This document shows, piece after piece, positions 1 to 13,404 of a DNA stretch of 58,000 nucleotides. Both the position numbers and the translations under genes were made by a program. This DNA is from Adiantum capillus-veneris (taxonomy: Eukaryota; Streptophyta; Polypodiopsida; Polypodiales; Pteridaceae), in NCBI GenBank assembly GCA_014529385.2, contig CM043969.1:20244946-20302945 (forward strand), written 5' to 3'. A model generated the notes under the pieces. The model ran no database searches. It was not told where the DNA came from and was given only the letters and a program-made list of their open reading frames with translations. How positions within the stretch are numbered: the stretch's first letter is position 1; each line of letters begins with the position of its first letter.

Positions 1-736
1 GCAGGAGAAGAAGGTTGATGCATGGTGCATTAGTGTGGGGGGACACAAAGTGTGGGTCATAGCCCACCGTGTGTGTGTGGCTGAGGTAGGGGAAAGGAAG
101 TAGGGGATGGGTATGTAGTGCTACAGTCGAGAAACTCAAAGAATGATGGGAGCTTTGTGGGAGGGCCTTGCGGTGTAGAGCAGGGCATGCAATTCTACAG
201 ACCAAGATAGCCATCCGTTGCATGCATCATTTTGTAGGGCAACGATTTGGACCTACGTCGTGCTGCAGACCAAGCACAGAGTAGGGCAGCGGGGAGGGTT
301 GCAAAGGCACAGAGTAGGGTGGCGGGGAAATTTGGGAAGGGTCAAGCATGATGGTGGGGTCTTCCTCTTTTCCCTTCAAATTGTGGATTCCTTTAAAATC
401 TTCGTTGCTAATTAATGCGGTTACCAAGTCGACCGAGTATGTCTCTCAGTAGGGGAGTAGTAGATGAGAGTATGTTTTTTAAAAAAAAATCCTCGAAAGG
501 ATCTATGCTCTATCTCTATCTCTCTCTCATCCCCATCTACTACTACTGGCATACTAAAATTTTAAATCCCTAAATCCCCTAGATAACCTCCTAGATTCTG
601 TCGCCTTCCCCCCCAACACCTGAACCCTCCCCCCTATCACCATGTGCCGCCTCTATCCCCTGCTCCTACATTCCACCTCCTCATCTCCTGGCTACAACCG
701 AGTCCCTCGGTAGTTTGCATGCTTACCAAACATATA

Positions 737-887
<151 letters not shown>

Positions 888-979
888 TCTATTATCGTCC
901 TCGGAGGTCAAATATGACCTATGGGACCAAATGAACATGTCACGTGGTGTGAGTGGAGGTCATAAGTGACTCTCGATGC

Positions 980-3307
980 TCAAAAATGGCTGAAATGAGT
1001 GTCACAATAGAGAGTCCACATCGTGGTTGGGGAGAGCTCATGGGGGCTGAATCTATGGGGAAAAGAGGAACTAATGTGGTCAAAAGCTGAGCACTCAAGT
1101 AGTGTGTGGTACTCACTCTCTTGCACTTGACGAGGGCATAAGGTGAAAAGTCAATGAGACTCCTCGCCAGTGCCCCAATGTCCTCTCTTGCAGCGTAGAG
1201 AATGGGAGCTAAGACGAATGGAGGCAATGGTGCGGATTGCACTCAATGGGATTGACTCAAGGATGTAGGGATGGGTTCGGTTACCGCATTCAGAGAAGAA
1301 GAGAGATTTGTAGTTTGGGGCAATGTATGCGGTGTAATGGTTGAAGCGAGAACCTCCGGAGATCTCCCAAGCTGTGATACATTGGTGTTGTAAGAAGGCC
1401 TCATTAACTTGGGAGTCGATCGACGCATCCTTGACCAAGTGACATGCATCCCATCTTCCAAACCATTTCTTGATGTCAAGCATCCACCCCAAACTTAGTA
1501 TTTTGCTCTTGCATGGTTTTTGGACCTTTTGACTTGATTCATACGCGATTCTAGGAAGTCGATACAAAAGGCTACGTTGTGTCTTAAGCATGTACTCCAC
1601 AACCCTTTGCATGCCCAAGACCTCAATGGGAAGCGATCCAGACTCACAAAGTAAGAGCATGTAGGGTGTTTGTGTCTTGACTTGGAGAAAGTTGGTGAGA
1701 AAACACTTTTGGACATTCTCAAACTCTTTCCAAGTAGACTTCCCGATGAAACCACCCCACACCTCCACTCCATAAAGAAGCATCGGTGTCACCAATGTGT
1801 CAAAGAGGTACTTTTTGAGAGCCCAACACTTGATCTCTCCAGCATTTCACATGTTCTCAAATGCATAATAAGCCCTCTTTCTGGCTTCCAAGTGACGCAT
1901 TGCGCAATCCTTCCATCTATGATTGGATGGAAACTCGAGGCCAAGGTACTTGAAGCTATCTACCACTTCAAGTTGCTCATTGTTGTATACAATTCATGGA
2001 TTTTTGTCATTGAGGGTCTTTACAGGCATAACCTTGGTTTTGGATCCATTCACGATCAGCTCGATATGTAGGCAAAAGCATTCCAAGACACTCATAAGCT
2101 TTTGTGCATATTCTAAGGTATGTGCCAAGAGCACTACATTATCAGCATAAAGCAAAAGCATGATCACTGCATTTTCGATCTTAACCTCTTCTATGCCTTC
2201 TTGTTGCATAAAATCAAGAACCATGCAGTCCAATTGATCAATGAGTAGCCCAAAGAGGGTTTGGGAAAGTGGGCATCCTTGTTTGACACCAATGGTGCTT
2301 CCAAAGAATTCTGAAATTTTTATCTCCCATACGTAGTCGGCATATCACTTTTTGGTAGATGCGAAAGACTGCATGCATAAATTCTCTCGGCACTTGAAGG
2401 CTTTGCATACATCTCCAACGATTTCCTCGCGGTACCATGTCAAAAGCTTTCTTGAAATCCACAAAGCAACAATATAACTTTTTTCCTTTCAATCGAGACG
2501 CTTCCATAAGAACCCGAAGAGTGACAAGGTGATCAATAGTTCTATGAGGGCTTTCAAAAACCTCCTTGGCCTAGCACACGTTTCCCGTTCCTTTTAGCCC
2601 ATTCACTTATCTTCATCTCCAGGATACATCCAAATAACTTTGCCACCAAAGAACCAACCATTATAGTGCGATAGTTGTTCACATTGTTTACATCTCCTCC
2701 TTTGTGCAAAGGTTTGATCCAATTTTCACTCCAATCATGAGGCATGCCATGCTAAAGTGCAAGGTTAAACATATCGCATATCCAATATTGTGTTTTCTTG
2801 CTTGTCCATTTCATCATTGCAGCCTTGACACCTTGAAGGTCCCCTTCCTTGCAGGTAGCAAGTTTCTCAAACGTGCAACATACATCTTCAATGGTAAAGA
2901 AGGGAGGCATAAACGGAAGGGAGATACAACACTCCATCTTATCAACATTGGGTTGCTCATAGAGGTTCTTGCAATGCATATACATATCCTCAAGAGTCAA
3001 GTCACTAAAGCTCTCAACACGCTTGCCTTTTAGATTTTGCCAAAACTTGCCACATGCATGTGCTTTCTCTTGCGCTAAAAGAAGTTGTTTTTTTACTTCC
3101 CACCTTCTCCTCTTTTTTTGAACAAGTTCTTTGTATGTGTATGAATGTTCCAAGTAATTTTCCTTGTCTTTGCTTGCATCCAACCTTAGCAAGTGTTTTC
3201 GGGCTTGACTACATTCCATGTCGAACCATTTCTTCTTGGTGCTACTCTTCTTAGATCTTTTGCAAGACATTTGTTTCACCGAAAAGAATTCCCTTGCACA
3301 ATAGCAA
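980..3307 (-). pseudogene. LINE ORF2 fragment, copy 1 (RT to C-terminal zinc knuckle)
   Basis: This is a decayed reverse-transcriptase fragment of a LINE, read on the minus strand. In order it shows the linker upstream of the RT, the RT entry motif (WIKPLHKGGD, NYRTIMV, GQGGF), motif A (FVDFKKAFD) and motif C as YADN. The post-RT thumb region follows (LLYGVEVWGGF), and a C-terminal zinc knuckle ends near 980. It is inactive: stops follow NLAL, GQGGF and EESH, all three shared with copy 2. Extra indels near 2260 and 2320 break motif B. The first knuckle cysteine is Phe here (FTLC) but Cys in copy 2 (CTLC). The endonuclease is absent because the block ends at 3307. LINE identity is firm; the clade (L1-like) is an inference. 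Confidence 0.88.
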
Positions 3308-3840
3308 TGTGAAGTCTCCTTCTTAAGCCTAAGAGAAGTGGAGAAGCCTACACCAAGAACACTTGACCATGGAATGCAAATTCAAGCAAGTGCCAAGCGT
3401 ACAAGCATGCTCATCTCCTTCACCACCTCCATTACTATGCTATGCTATGCTTTATGAGTGAACTATTGTGAGAAGAATACTTCTTCTTCTTCTCCTCTTT
3501 CCTCACTCCCCCTAGCTCTCTCCACCTTTGTAGGTGTTTGTCTTGGGATTGAGGCCCTACCAAGTGTAATTTTAGTGCATGAAGCTATTTAGCTTCCTGG
3601 CATCAATTGGGCTTTGAAGAGCACAAAGATTGTATTGTAAACAAGTATCTCTCAATGGTAGAAGTTATAATACAAAGTCCTTTTGGAGGGGGGATTGGCT
3701 CCCAGTAAATCTGGTCCTCATTTGTTATCAATTTTAATCTCTCTCTCTTTTTCAAGTTATTTTGCATGACAAGATAACATGTTATGTTGTTTCTTGTTAT
3801 AAATTCCAATCATCACTTTCTTTTTGCTCCTATAAGGAAC
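3308..3840 (+). mobile_element. Candidate LTR fragment at the duplication breakpoint
   Basis: The sequence right of the breakpoint begins TGTGAAGTCTCC and resembles a plant Copia LTR in composition. It has TG at the start, a pyrimidine-rich middle and stretches of the type seen in LTR leaders (TTGTAAACAAG, then GGATTGGCTCCC). I found no matching second LTR, no primer-binding site and no CA end with a target duplication, so the right boundary is arbitrary. It may be a solo or truncated LTR whose insertion removed the 5' part of LINE copy 1. Weak support. Confidence 0.3.
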
Positions 3841-4970
3841 CTCCTTAATGAAACACTCTCTCTTGTTCATATGATTTCGCTACGAGTAATGAGACTAGCT
3901 TAATTTCTATCACAACGCCCGTGTGACTTGAAATTTGGCATTGTGTCCACATTGACTGCTCTTAGTCGAATATTTATCATCACTATCTCTGTCAAGCTTT
4001 CCTTTGCCTTTGTCCTCTCGTGAGCTCTTAGATTTAGCCGTGGCTTTACATTCTTGAGCCTAAAAAAGCATCTTCTCGCATTTACAACAATGACTCTCGG
4101 ACCTCGTGGGTAGTCAATTGGGCACTGGCCAATGCCCTTCCATAGCTGAGAGATGATCTCTTTTGCGGACTTCTTCAAACACTATCTTTGTTATCCTCGT
4201 CGAGCTTGCCTTTGACTTCATCGTTTATTGACTTCCACCTTTGCAAGAAAAGAGTTAAGATCTTTGCAATTCAGCTTTGCCTTTGTGATTTGAAAGTGTA
4301 ATGGCTTGACCAACTTCTCGTATGCAGCTCCAAAAAAATTAACAAAGGACCTGTCGCCACTGCTTCAAGTCCCTTAGCATAAAACTTCCCTCATGGCTGA
4401 TCGTCTAACATGCATACAAAAAAAGGTTGTTTAGGCTCTAAACTCCAAGTGTAGCGTTTCATATTGCATGCAGGTGGCTAAGCTACTCTTGTGCATTATA
4501 TCAAAATGCTTTAAAAACACTGGCATGGTGTCCCCCTGTTGAGGTAGCATTTTGAATGCTCAAGGCTTCTCTTGTCAACATCGTTTCAACATGCTATGAA
4601 AGTCATGGTTAGGGTGATCGTCATTCAAGCCATTTTCCATCAACCTTTAAGAACACTACTCTAAGGTACTACCTCTTTGTTGCTAGTGCCAAAAGATCAG
4701 GCATTTCAAAATCCTGAAGACAAAATCCATTATCACGGATCTAGTTTCCAACTGTGTTTTAAAATGCTAAGAAAAGAGATGCTAAATGGGGATATCTTTG
4801 TCCACACAACTCTTCAAAACACAGACTCTAAGAGCTGCATGCCAATTTCTACACCACCTGCAACGTCTCATTTCCTCTTCTCTATTGTTGTGCTCTTCTC
4901 CACAATCAAAGAGACGTGGGCTTGGATATCATGTCAAAGTCGACGATGCGAAAGCATAGAGCCAAAAGAG

Positions 4971-4973
<3 letters not shown>
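3841..4973. other. Unassigned sequence, possible decayed coding stretch
   Basis: I recognise no gene. On the minus strand about 3900-4340 reads as several overlapping short frames in protein-like composition (for example LVKPLHFQITKAKL, then WKGIGQCPIDYP), broken by frameshifts. This would fit a pseudogene piece of unknown family, but no motif names it. The rest is AT-rich and featureless. Confidence 0.25.

Positions 4974-5049
<76 letters not shown>
4974..5049. repeat. (AG)n microsatellite
   Basis: About 76 bases of uninterrupted GA dinucleotide. Glu-Arg open frames across it are not genes. Confidence 0.98.
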
Positions 5050-5051
<2 letters not shown>

Positions 5052-5068
5052 GAACCAACTGGGCAATG

Positions 5069-5160
5069 AATCTATGTGATGATACAATGGGGGTCAGTGC
5101 TCTCCCAAGCTAGTATATAAGAAGCACTGACCCCCATAGATACTAGCTCGGACATAGATT
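5069..5160. repeat. Imperfect fold-back (inverted repeat)
   Basis: The core arms TGGGGGTCAGTGCT (5088-5101) and AGCACTGACCCCCA (5123-5136) are perfect inverse complements. Imperfect pairing extends outward to AATCTATGT at 5069 and ACATAGATT ending at 5160. The loop holds AAGCTAGTATATAAG. It could be a small fold-back MITE, but no target duplication is evident next to the microsatellite. Confidence 0.7.
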
Positions 5161-6007
5161 GGAGAGCAATGGGAGAGTCCGAGCAAACCAAAATCCTAGT
5201 GAATATTTATATGACATGGCTCATGTTGCAACTTCTCTACTCAACATTACTAGGGCCCCATCCTCCACATCAAGGATGAATTAGAAAGGGACTCTCTCTC
5301 TCTCTCTCGCCATAGTGTATGCAAAATTGCCTTCAAAGCCTAATAGAGTAGTGATCTATGTGTGCCAATTCTTGTCTTCACATGCTTATTTGAGAGACGT
5401 GACTCGTGAGTCTTTGACTCCAAGAGTTGTAGGGAAAAGGTATGCCACATGCTCTCTGTCTCTTCTCTTGCATGCCCTCTCTCTTTCTTTTTTCAAAACC
5501 CACAATAGTATAATAATTTCAAAACATTCATATCAAAATGTGGAAAAAATACCATCAAGATCCATAGACCAAACAACGGGCCCATCACAAAACAACCAAC
5601 AGATTCCAACCATCATAACATTCGCTGAAAAATAGGGAAGCCACCCCTAGAAAATTTGAAGAACCACACACCCAAAGATCACCAAACATTGTCTGAACAG
5701 GGAGCCACCCTTGAAGAAACCAACCTAACCTAAACTAGGCGAGCTTTTGCCCCTAGATGCACAAGAGCAAGCCATCTCTAGGTCTATCTTTCAAAAAATG
5801 GAGAAGGCTTGAGAGGGAGGGAGCCGGAAGTAGCATTGCCAACTAGATCCTCCAAATCTGGAGCAAATCCCTAATGCAAGGATGCATCCAGACGTCTGCT
5901 CTTGACACCACCAAAGACGAAGTTTAAGGCACCTCCATGCTTCCTTGCAACAATGTCCATTGGGCCCCCCACCCATGAGATAAGACTCTTCACTTTTGCA
6001 CTTGGTA

Positions 6008-6074
<67 letters not shown>

Positions 6075-6334
6075 TAAAAAGAAAACTATAATCGCTATTG
6101 TATCTACTAGAAAAAGAGAGTAGGTGTGCAAAACTTTTTTTGACATGCTTTATTAACAGGAATCTACGAAGATGGTTAGAGGGTCTTTGAGGAAGGAAAA
6201 GGGCACAAATGACACGTGTAGGGGAAAAAAAGATAAGGAGACTCCGTTCATGAGCTTGCCATGAGAGAGGAAGGAATATGACGTGTGCGAGTTGGGGTCT
6301 GATAGGCAGCATAGGATGTGGCAGATGCTATGCA

Positions 6335-6397
<63 letters not shown>

Positions 6398-6971
6398 TAT
6401 CTTTTTAGCATGATAAAACTTTTATCGATGTGGTGGTGGAAACTGTAGTGATTTCATAGAAAAAGCATTGCGTGGCAACAACTCGTGTTTGCCATGGCTG
6501 GTCCTATGAAAGTCCTACTTGTAGCCCATTGGCATGTGCCCTCCTCTAAGTTGAGAATAGAGTCCTTTTATCTCTACCCTTTCAATGGGCATCGATTTTG
6601 ACAAAACCTTTAGGTGAAAAAGGGGAAAAATGGCACGTGGAGGAGATGGAGAGAGGCGTAGAGAGAGAAAGATGGTTCTATCCTCTCCCTCCTAGTTTTG
6701 GGAGGGAGAGAGACTGGGTATATTCCATGAAAATCAATAGGGTGAGAGAACAGAGCCAATAAAGTAAACATGCTCATTTTTTGGTTTCATTTCTATCAAA
6801 GGGAATCAATGAAGATGCTTTCATGGGTTTCAAGAGAAAAAGGAGCCATTACAATAAAATACCCTTAGTCTTCTTTTTCTTAACTCATGAAATAAACATG
6901 GATATTGAGTTTTTTCAAGAGAATAAGGGAGATCTTGCCATGCCTAAAAGCTGGGGTCGGCACGTGGTGTG

Positions 6972-6973
<2 letters not shown>
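5161..6973. other. Non-coding stretch with (AG)n and (CT)n tracts
   Basis: This holds a (GA)n tract at 6010-6071 and a (CT)n tract at 6338-6395, with no recognisable gene, RNA or element between them. Open frames here run through the dinucleotide tracts and lack any protein motif. Confidence 0.8.
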
Positions 6974-7275
<302 letters not shown>

Positions 7276-7902
7276 AAATAACAATGATGCCATGCATCAA
7301 TATGCCTGTGAAGAAAGTGGGAAAGTTTTCTATGGGAAGGATCAGGTGGAGTCGGGACATAGATTTTTGTGATGTGGTTTGCTCGGTGCTATGTATGGGA
7401 CGGGTCGGTGTTTGTGTCCTGCTGAGCACAACTGGGTTGATCACGTGGAAGTGCAGGAGAAGAAGGTTGATGCATGGTGCATTAGTGTGGGGGGACACAA
7501 AGTGTGGGTCATAGCCCACCGTGTGTGTGTGTGGCTGAGGTAGGGGAAAGGAAGTAGGGGATGGGTATGTAGTGCTACAGTCGAGAAACTCAAAGAATGA
7601 TGGGAGCTTTGTGGGAGGGCCTTGCGGTGTAGAGCAGGGCATGCAATTCTACAGACCAAGATAGCCATCCGTTGCATGCATCATTTTGTAGGGCAACGAT
7701 TTGGACCTACGTCGTGCTGCAGACCAAGCACAGAGTAGGGCAGCGGGGAGGGTTGCAAAGGCACAGAGTAGGGTGGCGGGGAAATTTGGGAAGGGTCAAG
7801 CATGATGGTGGGGTCTTCCTCTTTTCCCTTCAAATTGTGGATTCCTTTAAAATCTTCGTTGCTAATTAATGCGGTTACCAAGTCGACCGAGTATGTCTCT
7901 CA

Positions 7903-8048
7903 GTAGGGGAGTAGTAGATGAGAGTATGTTTTTTTAAAAAAAATCCCCGAAAGGATCTATGCTGATTTAGATCCTTTGGGGGACTTTTTTTCAAAAAACA
8001 TACTCTCTATATCTCTATCTCTCTCTCATCCCCATCTACTACTACTGG
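7903..8048. mobile_element. Small fold-back element (MITE-like)
   Basis: The left arm starts near AGTAGGGGAGTAGTAGATGA and runs through GAGAGTATG, a T/A tract and AAAGGATCT. The right arm is its inverse complement, from AGATCCTTT through a T/A tract and CATACTCTC to CATCTACTACTACTGG. The loop is about 10 bases. The same end motif (GGGGAGTAGTAGAT) recurs at 15343, 15583 and, inverted, at 16322-16342, so it is a dispersed family. In copy 1 most of the inner right arm is deleted. Confidence 0.6.
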
Positions 8049-8235
8049 CATACTAAAATTTTAAATCCCTAAATCCCCTAGATAACCTCCTAGATTCTGT
8101 CGCCTTCCCCCCCAACACCTGAACCCTCCCCCCTATCACCATGTGCCACCTCTATCCCCTGCTCCTACATTCCACCTCCTCATCTCATGGCTACAACCGA
8201 GTCCCTCGGTAGTTTGCATGCTTACCAAACATATA

Positions 8236-8357
<122 letters not shown>

Positions 8358-8444
8358 TATCGTCCTCGGAGGTCAAATATGACCTATGGGACCAAATGAA
8401 CATGTCACGTGGTGTGAGTGGAGGTCATAAGTGACTCTCGATGC

Positions 8445-11400
8445 TCAAAAATGGCTGAAATGAGTGTCACAATAGAGAGTCCACATCGTGGTTGGGGAGA
8501 GCTCATGGGGGCTGAATCTATGGGGAAAAGAGGAACTAATGTGGTCAAAAGCTGAGCACTCAAGTAGTGTGTGGTACTCACTCTCTTGCACTTGACGAGG
8601 GCATAAGGTGCAAAGTCAATGAGACTCCTCGCCAGTGCCCCAATGTCCTCTCTTGCAGCGTAGAGAATGGGAGCTAAGACGAATGGAGGCAATGGTGCGG
8701 ATTGCACTCAATGGGATTGACTCAAGGATGTAGGGATGGGTTCGGTTACCGCGTTCAGAGAAGAAGAGAGATTTGTAGTTTGGGGCAATGTATGCGCTGT
8801 AATGGTTGAAGCGAGAACCTCCGGAGATCTCCCAAGCTGTGATACATTGGTGTTGTAAGAAGGCCTCATTAACTTGGGAGTCGATCGACGCATCCTTGAC
8901 CAAGTGACATGCATCCCATCTTCCAAACCATTTCTTGATGTAAAGCATCCACCCCGAACTTAGTATTTTGCTCTTGCATGTCTTTTGGACCTTTTGACTT
9001 GATTCATACGCGATTCTAGGAAGTCGATACAAAAGGCTACGTTGTGTCTTAAGCATGTACTCCACAACCCTTTGCATGCCCAAGACCTCAATGGGAAGCG
9101 ATCCAAACTCACGAAGTAAGAGCATGTAGGGTGTTTGTGTCTTGACTTGGAGAAAGTTGGTGAGAAAACACGTTTGGACATTCTCAAACTCTTTCCAAGT
9201 AGACTTCCCGATGAAACCACCCCACACCTCCACTCCATAAAGAAGCATCGGTGTCACCAATGTGTCAAAGAGGTACTTTTTGAGATCCCAACACTTGATC
9301 TCTCCAGCATTTCACATGTTCTCAAATACATAATAAGCCCTCTTTCTGGCTTCCAAGTGACGCATTGCGCAATCCTTCCATCTATGATTGGATGGAACCT
9401 CAAGGCCAAGGTACTTGAAGCTATCTACCACTTCAAGTTGCTCATTGTTGTATACAATTCATGGATTTTCGTCATTGAGGGTCTTTACAAGCATAACCTT
9501 GGTTTTGGATCCATTCACGATCAGCTCGCTATGTAGGCAAAAGCATTCCAAGACACTCATAAGCTTTTGTGCATATTCTAAGGTATGTGCCAAGAGCACT
9601 ACATTATCAGCATAAAGCAAAAGCATGATCACTGCATTTCCGATCTTAACCTCTTCTATGCCTTCTTGTTGCATAAAATCAAGAACCATGCAGTCCAATT
9701 CATCAATGAGTAGCCCAAAGAGGGTTGGGGAAAGTGGGCATCCTTGTTTGACACCAATGGTGCTTGCAAAGAATTCTGAAATTCCATCTCCAATACGTAG
9801 TCGGCATATCACTTTTTGGTAGATGCGAAAGACTGCATGCATAAATTCTCTCGGCACTTGAAGGCTTTGCATACATCTCCAACGATTTCCTCGCGGTACC
9901 ATGTCAAAAGCTTTCTTGAAATCCACAAAGCAACAATACAACTTTTTTCCTTTCAATCGAGACGCTTCCATAAGAACCCGAAGAGTGACAAGGTGATCAA
10001 TAGTTCTATGAGGGCTTTCAAAAACCTCCTTGGCCTAGCACACGTTTCCCGTTCCTTTTAGCCCATTCACTTATCTTCATCTCCAGGATACATCCAAATA
10101 ACTTTGCCACCAAAGAACCAACCATTATAGTGCGATAGTTGTTCACATTGTTTACATCTCCTCCTTTGTGCAAAGGTTTGATCCAATTTTCACTCCAATC
10201 ATGAGGCATGCCATGCTAAAGTGCAAGGTTAAACATATCGCATATCCAATATTGTGTTTTCTTGCTTGTCCATTTCATCATTGCAGCCTTGACACCTTGA
10301 AGGTCCCCTTCCTTGCAGGTAGCAAGTTTCTCAAACGTGCAACATACATCTTCAATGGTAAAGAAGGGAGGCATAAACGGAAGGGAGATACAACACTCCA
10401 TCTTATCAACATTGGGTTGCTCATAGAGGTTCTTGCAATGCATATACATATCCTCAAGAGTCAAGTCACTAAAGCTCTCAACACGCTTGCCTTTTAGATT
10501 TTGCCAAAACTTGCCACATGCATGTGCTTTCTCTTGCGCTAAAAGAAGTTGTTTTTTTACTTCCCACCTTCTCCTCTTTTTTTGAACAAGTGCTTTGTAT
10601 GTGTATGAATGTTCCAAGTAATTTTCCTTGTCTTTGCTTGCATCCAACCTTAGCAAGTGTTTTCGGGCTTGACTACATTCCATGTCGAGCCATTTCTTCT
10701 TGGTGCTACTCTTCTTAGATCTTTTGCAAGACATTTGTTTCACCGAAAAGAATTCCCTTGCACAATAGCAAATTACTTCTTTGAAAAATTTCCACTTGCA
10801 TTCTAATGTTGGGCTCTCTTGATGCTCTGTCATGCTTAACATTTGGTCCACCATATCACCATATATAGGTGCTCGTTTGAAGTCTAGACGTAGGTACAAA
10901 TGATTCACATCATGATTGGAGGCTACATGCTCGGGTCTTTTACCACACTTGAGGTCAATACATAGCATCCTATGATGCGATTCCGGATTCCATTCACCAA
11001 GTGTAAAGCTTTGTATGCATTCTAGAGTGGCTTCTGAAAACAACATATAGTCGTTCATACTATCACCATTGTGCTTTCTATATGTAAAGTCATTGGTGCC
11101 TTGCCATAAAGATACACCATTTGCAATGAGCATTCCGGTACTATTGCACATATATAGGAGTGACTTTCCATAGTGATCCAATTCTTTTGCATCATTAGAA
11201 CTTCGATTATACATGTATGAGTCATCCATTCTTCTTGAAACATGCGGCATGTCGACTTGTTCTGTGTCGTGTTGTAACGTATTCGTGCAAGCATTCACGT
11301 CTCCAAAGACAATGACTTCACCTTGGTCCTTGTAATGAGAAATGTCTTCCTCTAGTTCAACAAAAGTCTGATCTCTATCCATATCCAAGCGATCATAAAA

Positions 11401-11755
11401 GTTGGAGTCATACAACCACAAACATGACTTGACCATTGGGTGGGCTGATTTTCAGCCATAAGTAGCATTTATACTTATCTTCTTTGACAATGGAAATATC
11501 TTTCAAACCCTTTTTTATCATACATGCTACGCCTCCTTGGCCTCTACGTTACTTTGCATTTTTGGTCTACATCAAAGAATGCACATCATATTTGTCAAAT
11601 CCAAGAATTTGTTGCGCATCATGCTCCCATGTTTCAACAAGAAGTATCACATTGGAGTCATTGGTAAGCTCATCAATGCCAATTCCCGCATTCCATGGAT
11701 AGCCATTACAATTCCAAAAGCTTATTCGCAAGCATGAGTTGGTCTCATAGATCAT
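8445..11755 (-). pseudogene. LINE ORF2, copy 2: endonuclease, reverse transcriptase, CCHC
   Basis: ORF2 nicks target DNA and copies the RNA in place. The APE-type endonuclease begins RISFWNCNGYPW (about 11730) with LLVETWEHD, and continues after a frameshift near 11430 with VIVFGDVNACT. Its last motif, usually SDH, reads SHHR. The RT follows at 10209-8616: KPLHKGGD, FVDFKKAFD (motif A), GVKQGCPLSPTLFG (motif B) and YADN (motif C, second Asp replaced by Asn). The post-RT region is LLYGVEVWGGF. The C-terminal knuckle is CTLC, nine residues, H, four residues, C, with the stop at 8445. Stops after NLAL, GQGGF and EESH and further indels make it a pseudogene. Longest open piece is 406 codons (11436-10216). 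I see no RNase H domain. Confidence 0.88.
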
Positions 11756-12370
11756 ATGTCCCTATTTGTTGGGTGAACTTGCATCCTCCTCAAGTGACTT
11801 TTCTTCTTGAGATGACACCTTGACCTTCTTGGTTCTTTCCTTATGTGCTTTGCGACGTACATTTTGTTGCATAGGAGTGCAATCCTCGTATACATTACAA
11901 TCTATTCCTTTGAGATAGATCCAATTATTGTCAAGGATGATCTTTCTCTTTACCTCATCAGCCATGGTACATACAATAGGTCTTTCTCCCGAGCGAGGGA
12001 CTCCTTGTTTTCCAACTCAATGTGAACCATAAGCCATGATTCCAGACATGCCAAAGTGTGTAGCAAAAAACTCTTCAATAGCAACCGCAAGAGATTGGGG
12101 TGTTTCCATGATTTCCTCCTTGCAGGTTTTTAATTATGCGATGACGCATTTTGTTAAATGTTAATTATTGTTGTTATTATCACTATTTTTTTCATGTTAA
12201 TAACATATCTAATGTCATGACCTACGAAAACTGGTAGAAAATGTAGAACCGGTGGGACAACCAACAATCCCGACAGGCCCGGTAGGTTTAATATGAAACC
12301 CGGCGGGCCCGGCGGGACAAGCAAGAATTTAGCCGGGCGTGTCGTGTACCCCCTCCATATTTGGCGGCTC

Positions 12371-12377
12371 TATATAA
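12371..12377 (+). promoter_or_regulatory. TATA-like box inside the hAT-like element
   Basis: TATATAA lies about 250 bp inside the left end and upstream of the tandem repeats. This is the position expected for the promoter of a lost transposase gene. A second TATATAAAGG lies on the minus strand near 13806-13815 close to the right end. Function is inferred from position only. Confidence 0.4.
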
Positions 12378-12510
12378 CCCTTTTATAGACATCACATCAC
12401 ATCACCTCTTCCTCTAAATTTGGTCATTCTTTAAAATTTAGAAGAAAAACTAAAGGTAAAAAAATGAATAGTTTTTTTAAAAAAATAAAACTTAATGTAA
12501 CTCTGATCTT

Positions 12511-13250
12511 GGATCATTAGTTCTTTTTTGGACTGAACTGATTCTTGAAAGGAGGTAGAAAGGTGAATCTTTGGGTCGGTATCTCTACATTTGGGATGGA
12601 TTAATCTCATGTTTGGTTCACCGTTATATTTGCTAAATTGATTGCTATATTGATTAGAACTTCTATCATGGGTCATTAGTTCTTTTTTGGACTAAAGTGA
12701 TTCTTGAAAAGAGATAGAAAGGTGAATCTTTGGATCGATATCTCTACTTTTGGGATGGACTGATCACATGTTTGATTCACAGCTGTATTTGCTTGCTATT
12801 CCGATTAGAGCTCCAATCATGGGTCATTAGTTCTTTTTTGGACTGGACTGATTCATGAAAGGAGGCAGAAAGGTGAATCTTTGGGTCGATATCTCTACTT
12901 TTGGGATGGACTGATCACATGTTTGATTCACCACTGTATTTGCTTGCTATTCTGATTAGAGCTCCAATCATGGGTCATTAGTTCTTTGGACTGTACTGAT
13001 TCATGAAAGGAGTTAGGAAGGTAAATCTTTGGGTCGATATCTCTACTTTTGGGATGGACTGATCACATGTTTGATTCACCGTTGTGTTTGCTTGCTATTT
13101 CGATTAGAGCTCCAATCATGGGTCATTATTGTTCTTTTTTGGACTGGGCTGATTCATGAAAGGAGGTAGGAAGGTGAATCTTTGGGTCGATATCTCTATT
13201 TTTGGGATGGACTGATCACATATTTGATTCACCGTTGTATTTTCTTGTTC
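12511..13250. repeat. Five tandem repeats of about 151 bp
   Basis: Units begin near 12511, 12670, 12821, 12972 and 13120, each starting with a form of GGGTCATTAGTTCTTTTTTG. Each contains GGTGAATCTTTGGGTCGATA and GGGATGGACTGATCACATG. Unit lengths are about 159, 151, 151, 148 and a partial copy. The central three are the most alike. They lie between the TATA-like box and an ATG preceded by TTGCAG, so they may occupy a former leader or intron. Confidence 0.92.
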
Positions 13251-13404
13251 ATGTTTGAGTAGATTGAGGTTTGTTCCCTTCAAGCTTCACTGCTACGCTT
13301 GTGTGTGATATTGATTATAACACTAATGTTTGGTTTGAATAATACTTGAAAGAAGAGATAGCATACTGAGCTATGTTTATTGGTATTGCAGGTATCCAAT
13401 AAGT

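Noticed and set aside
3900-4340. Host gene on the minus strand
   Set aside because: Frames are short and overlapping with no recognisable motif; kept only as a possible decayed stretch.
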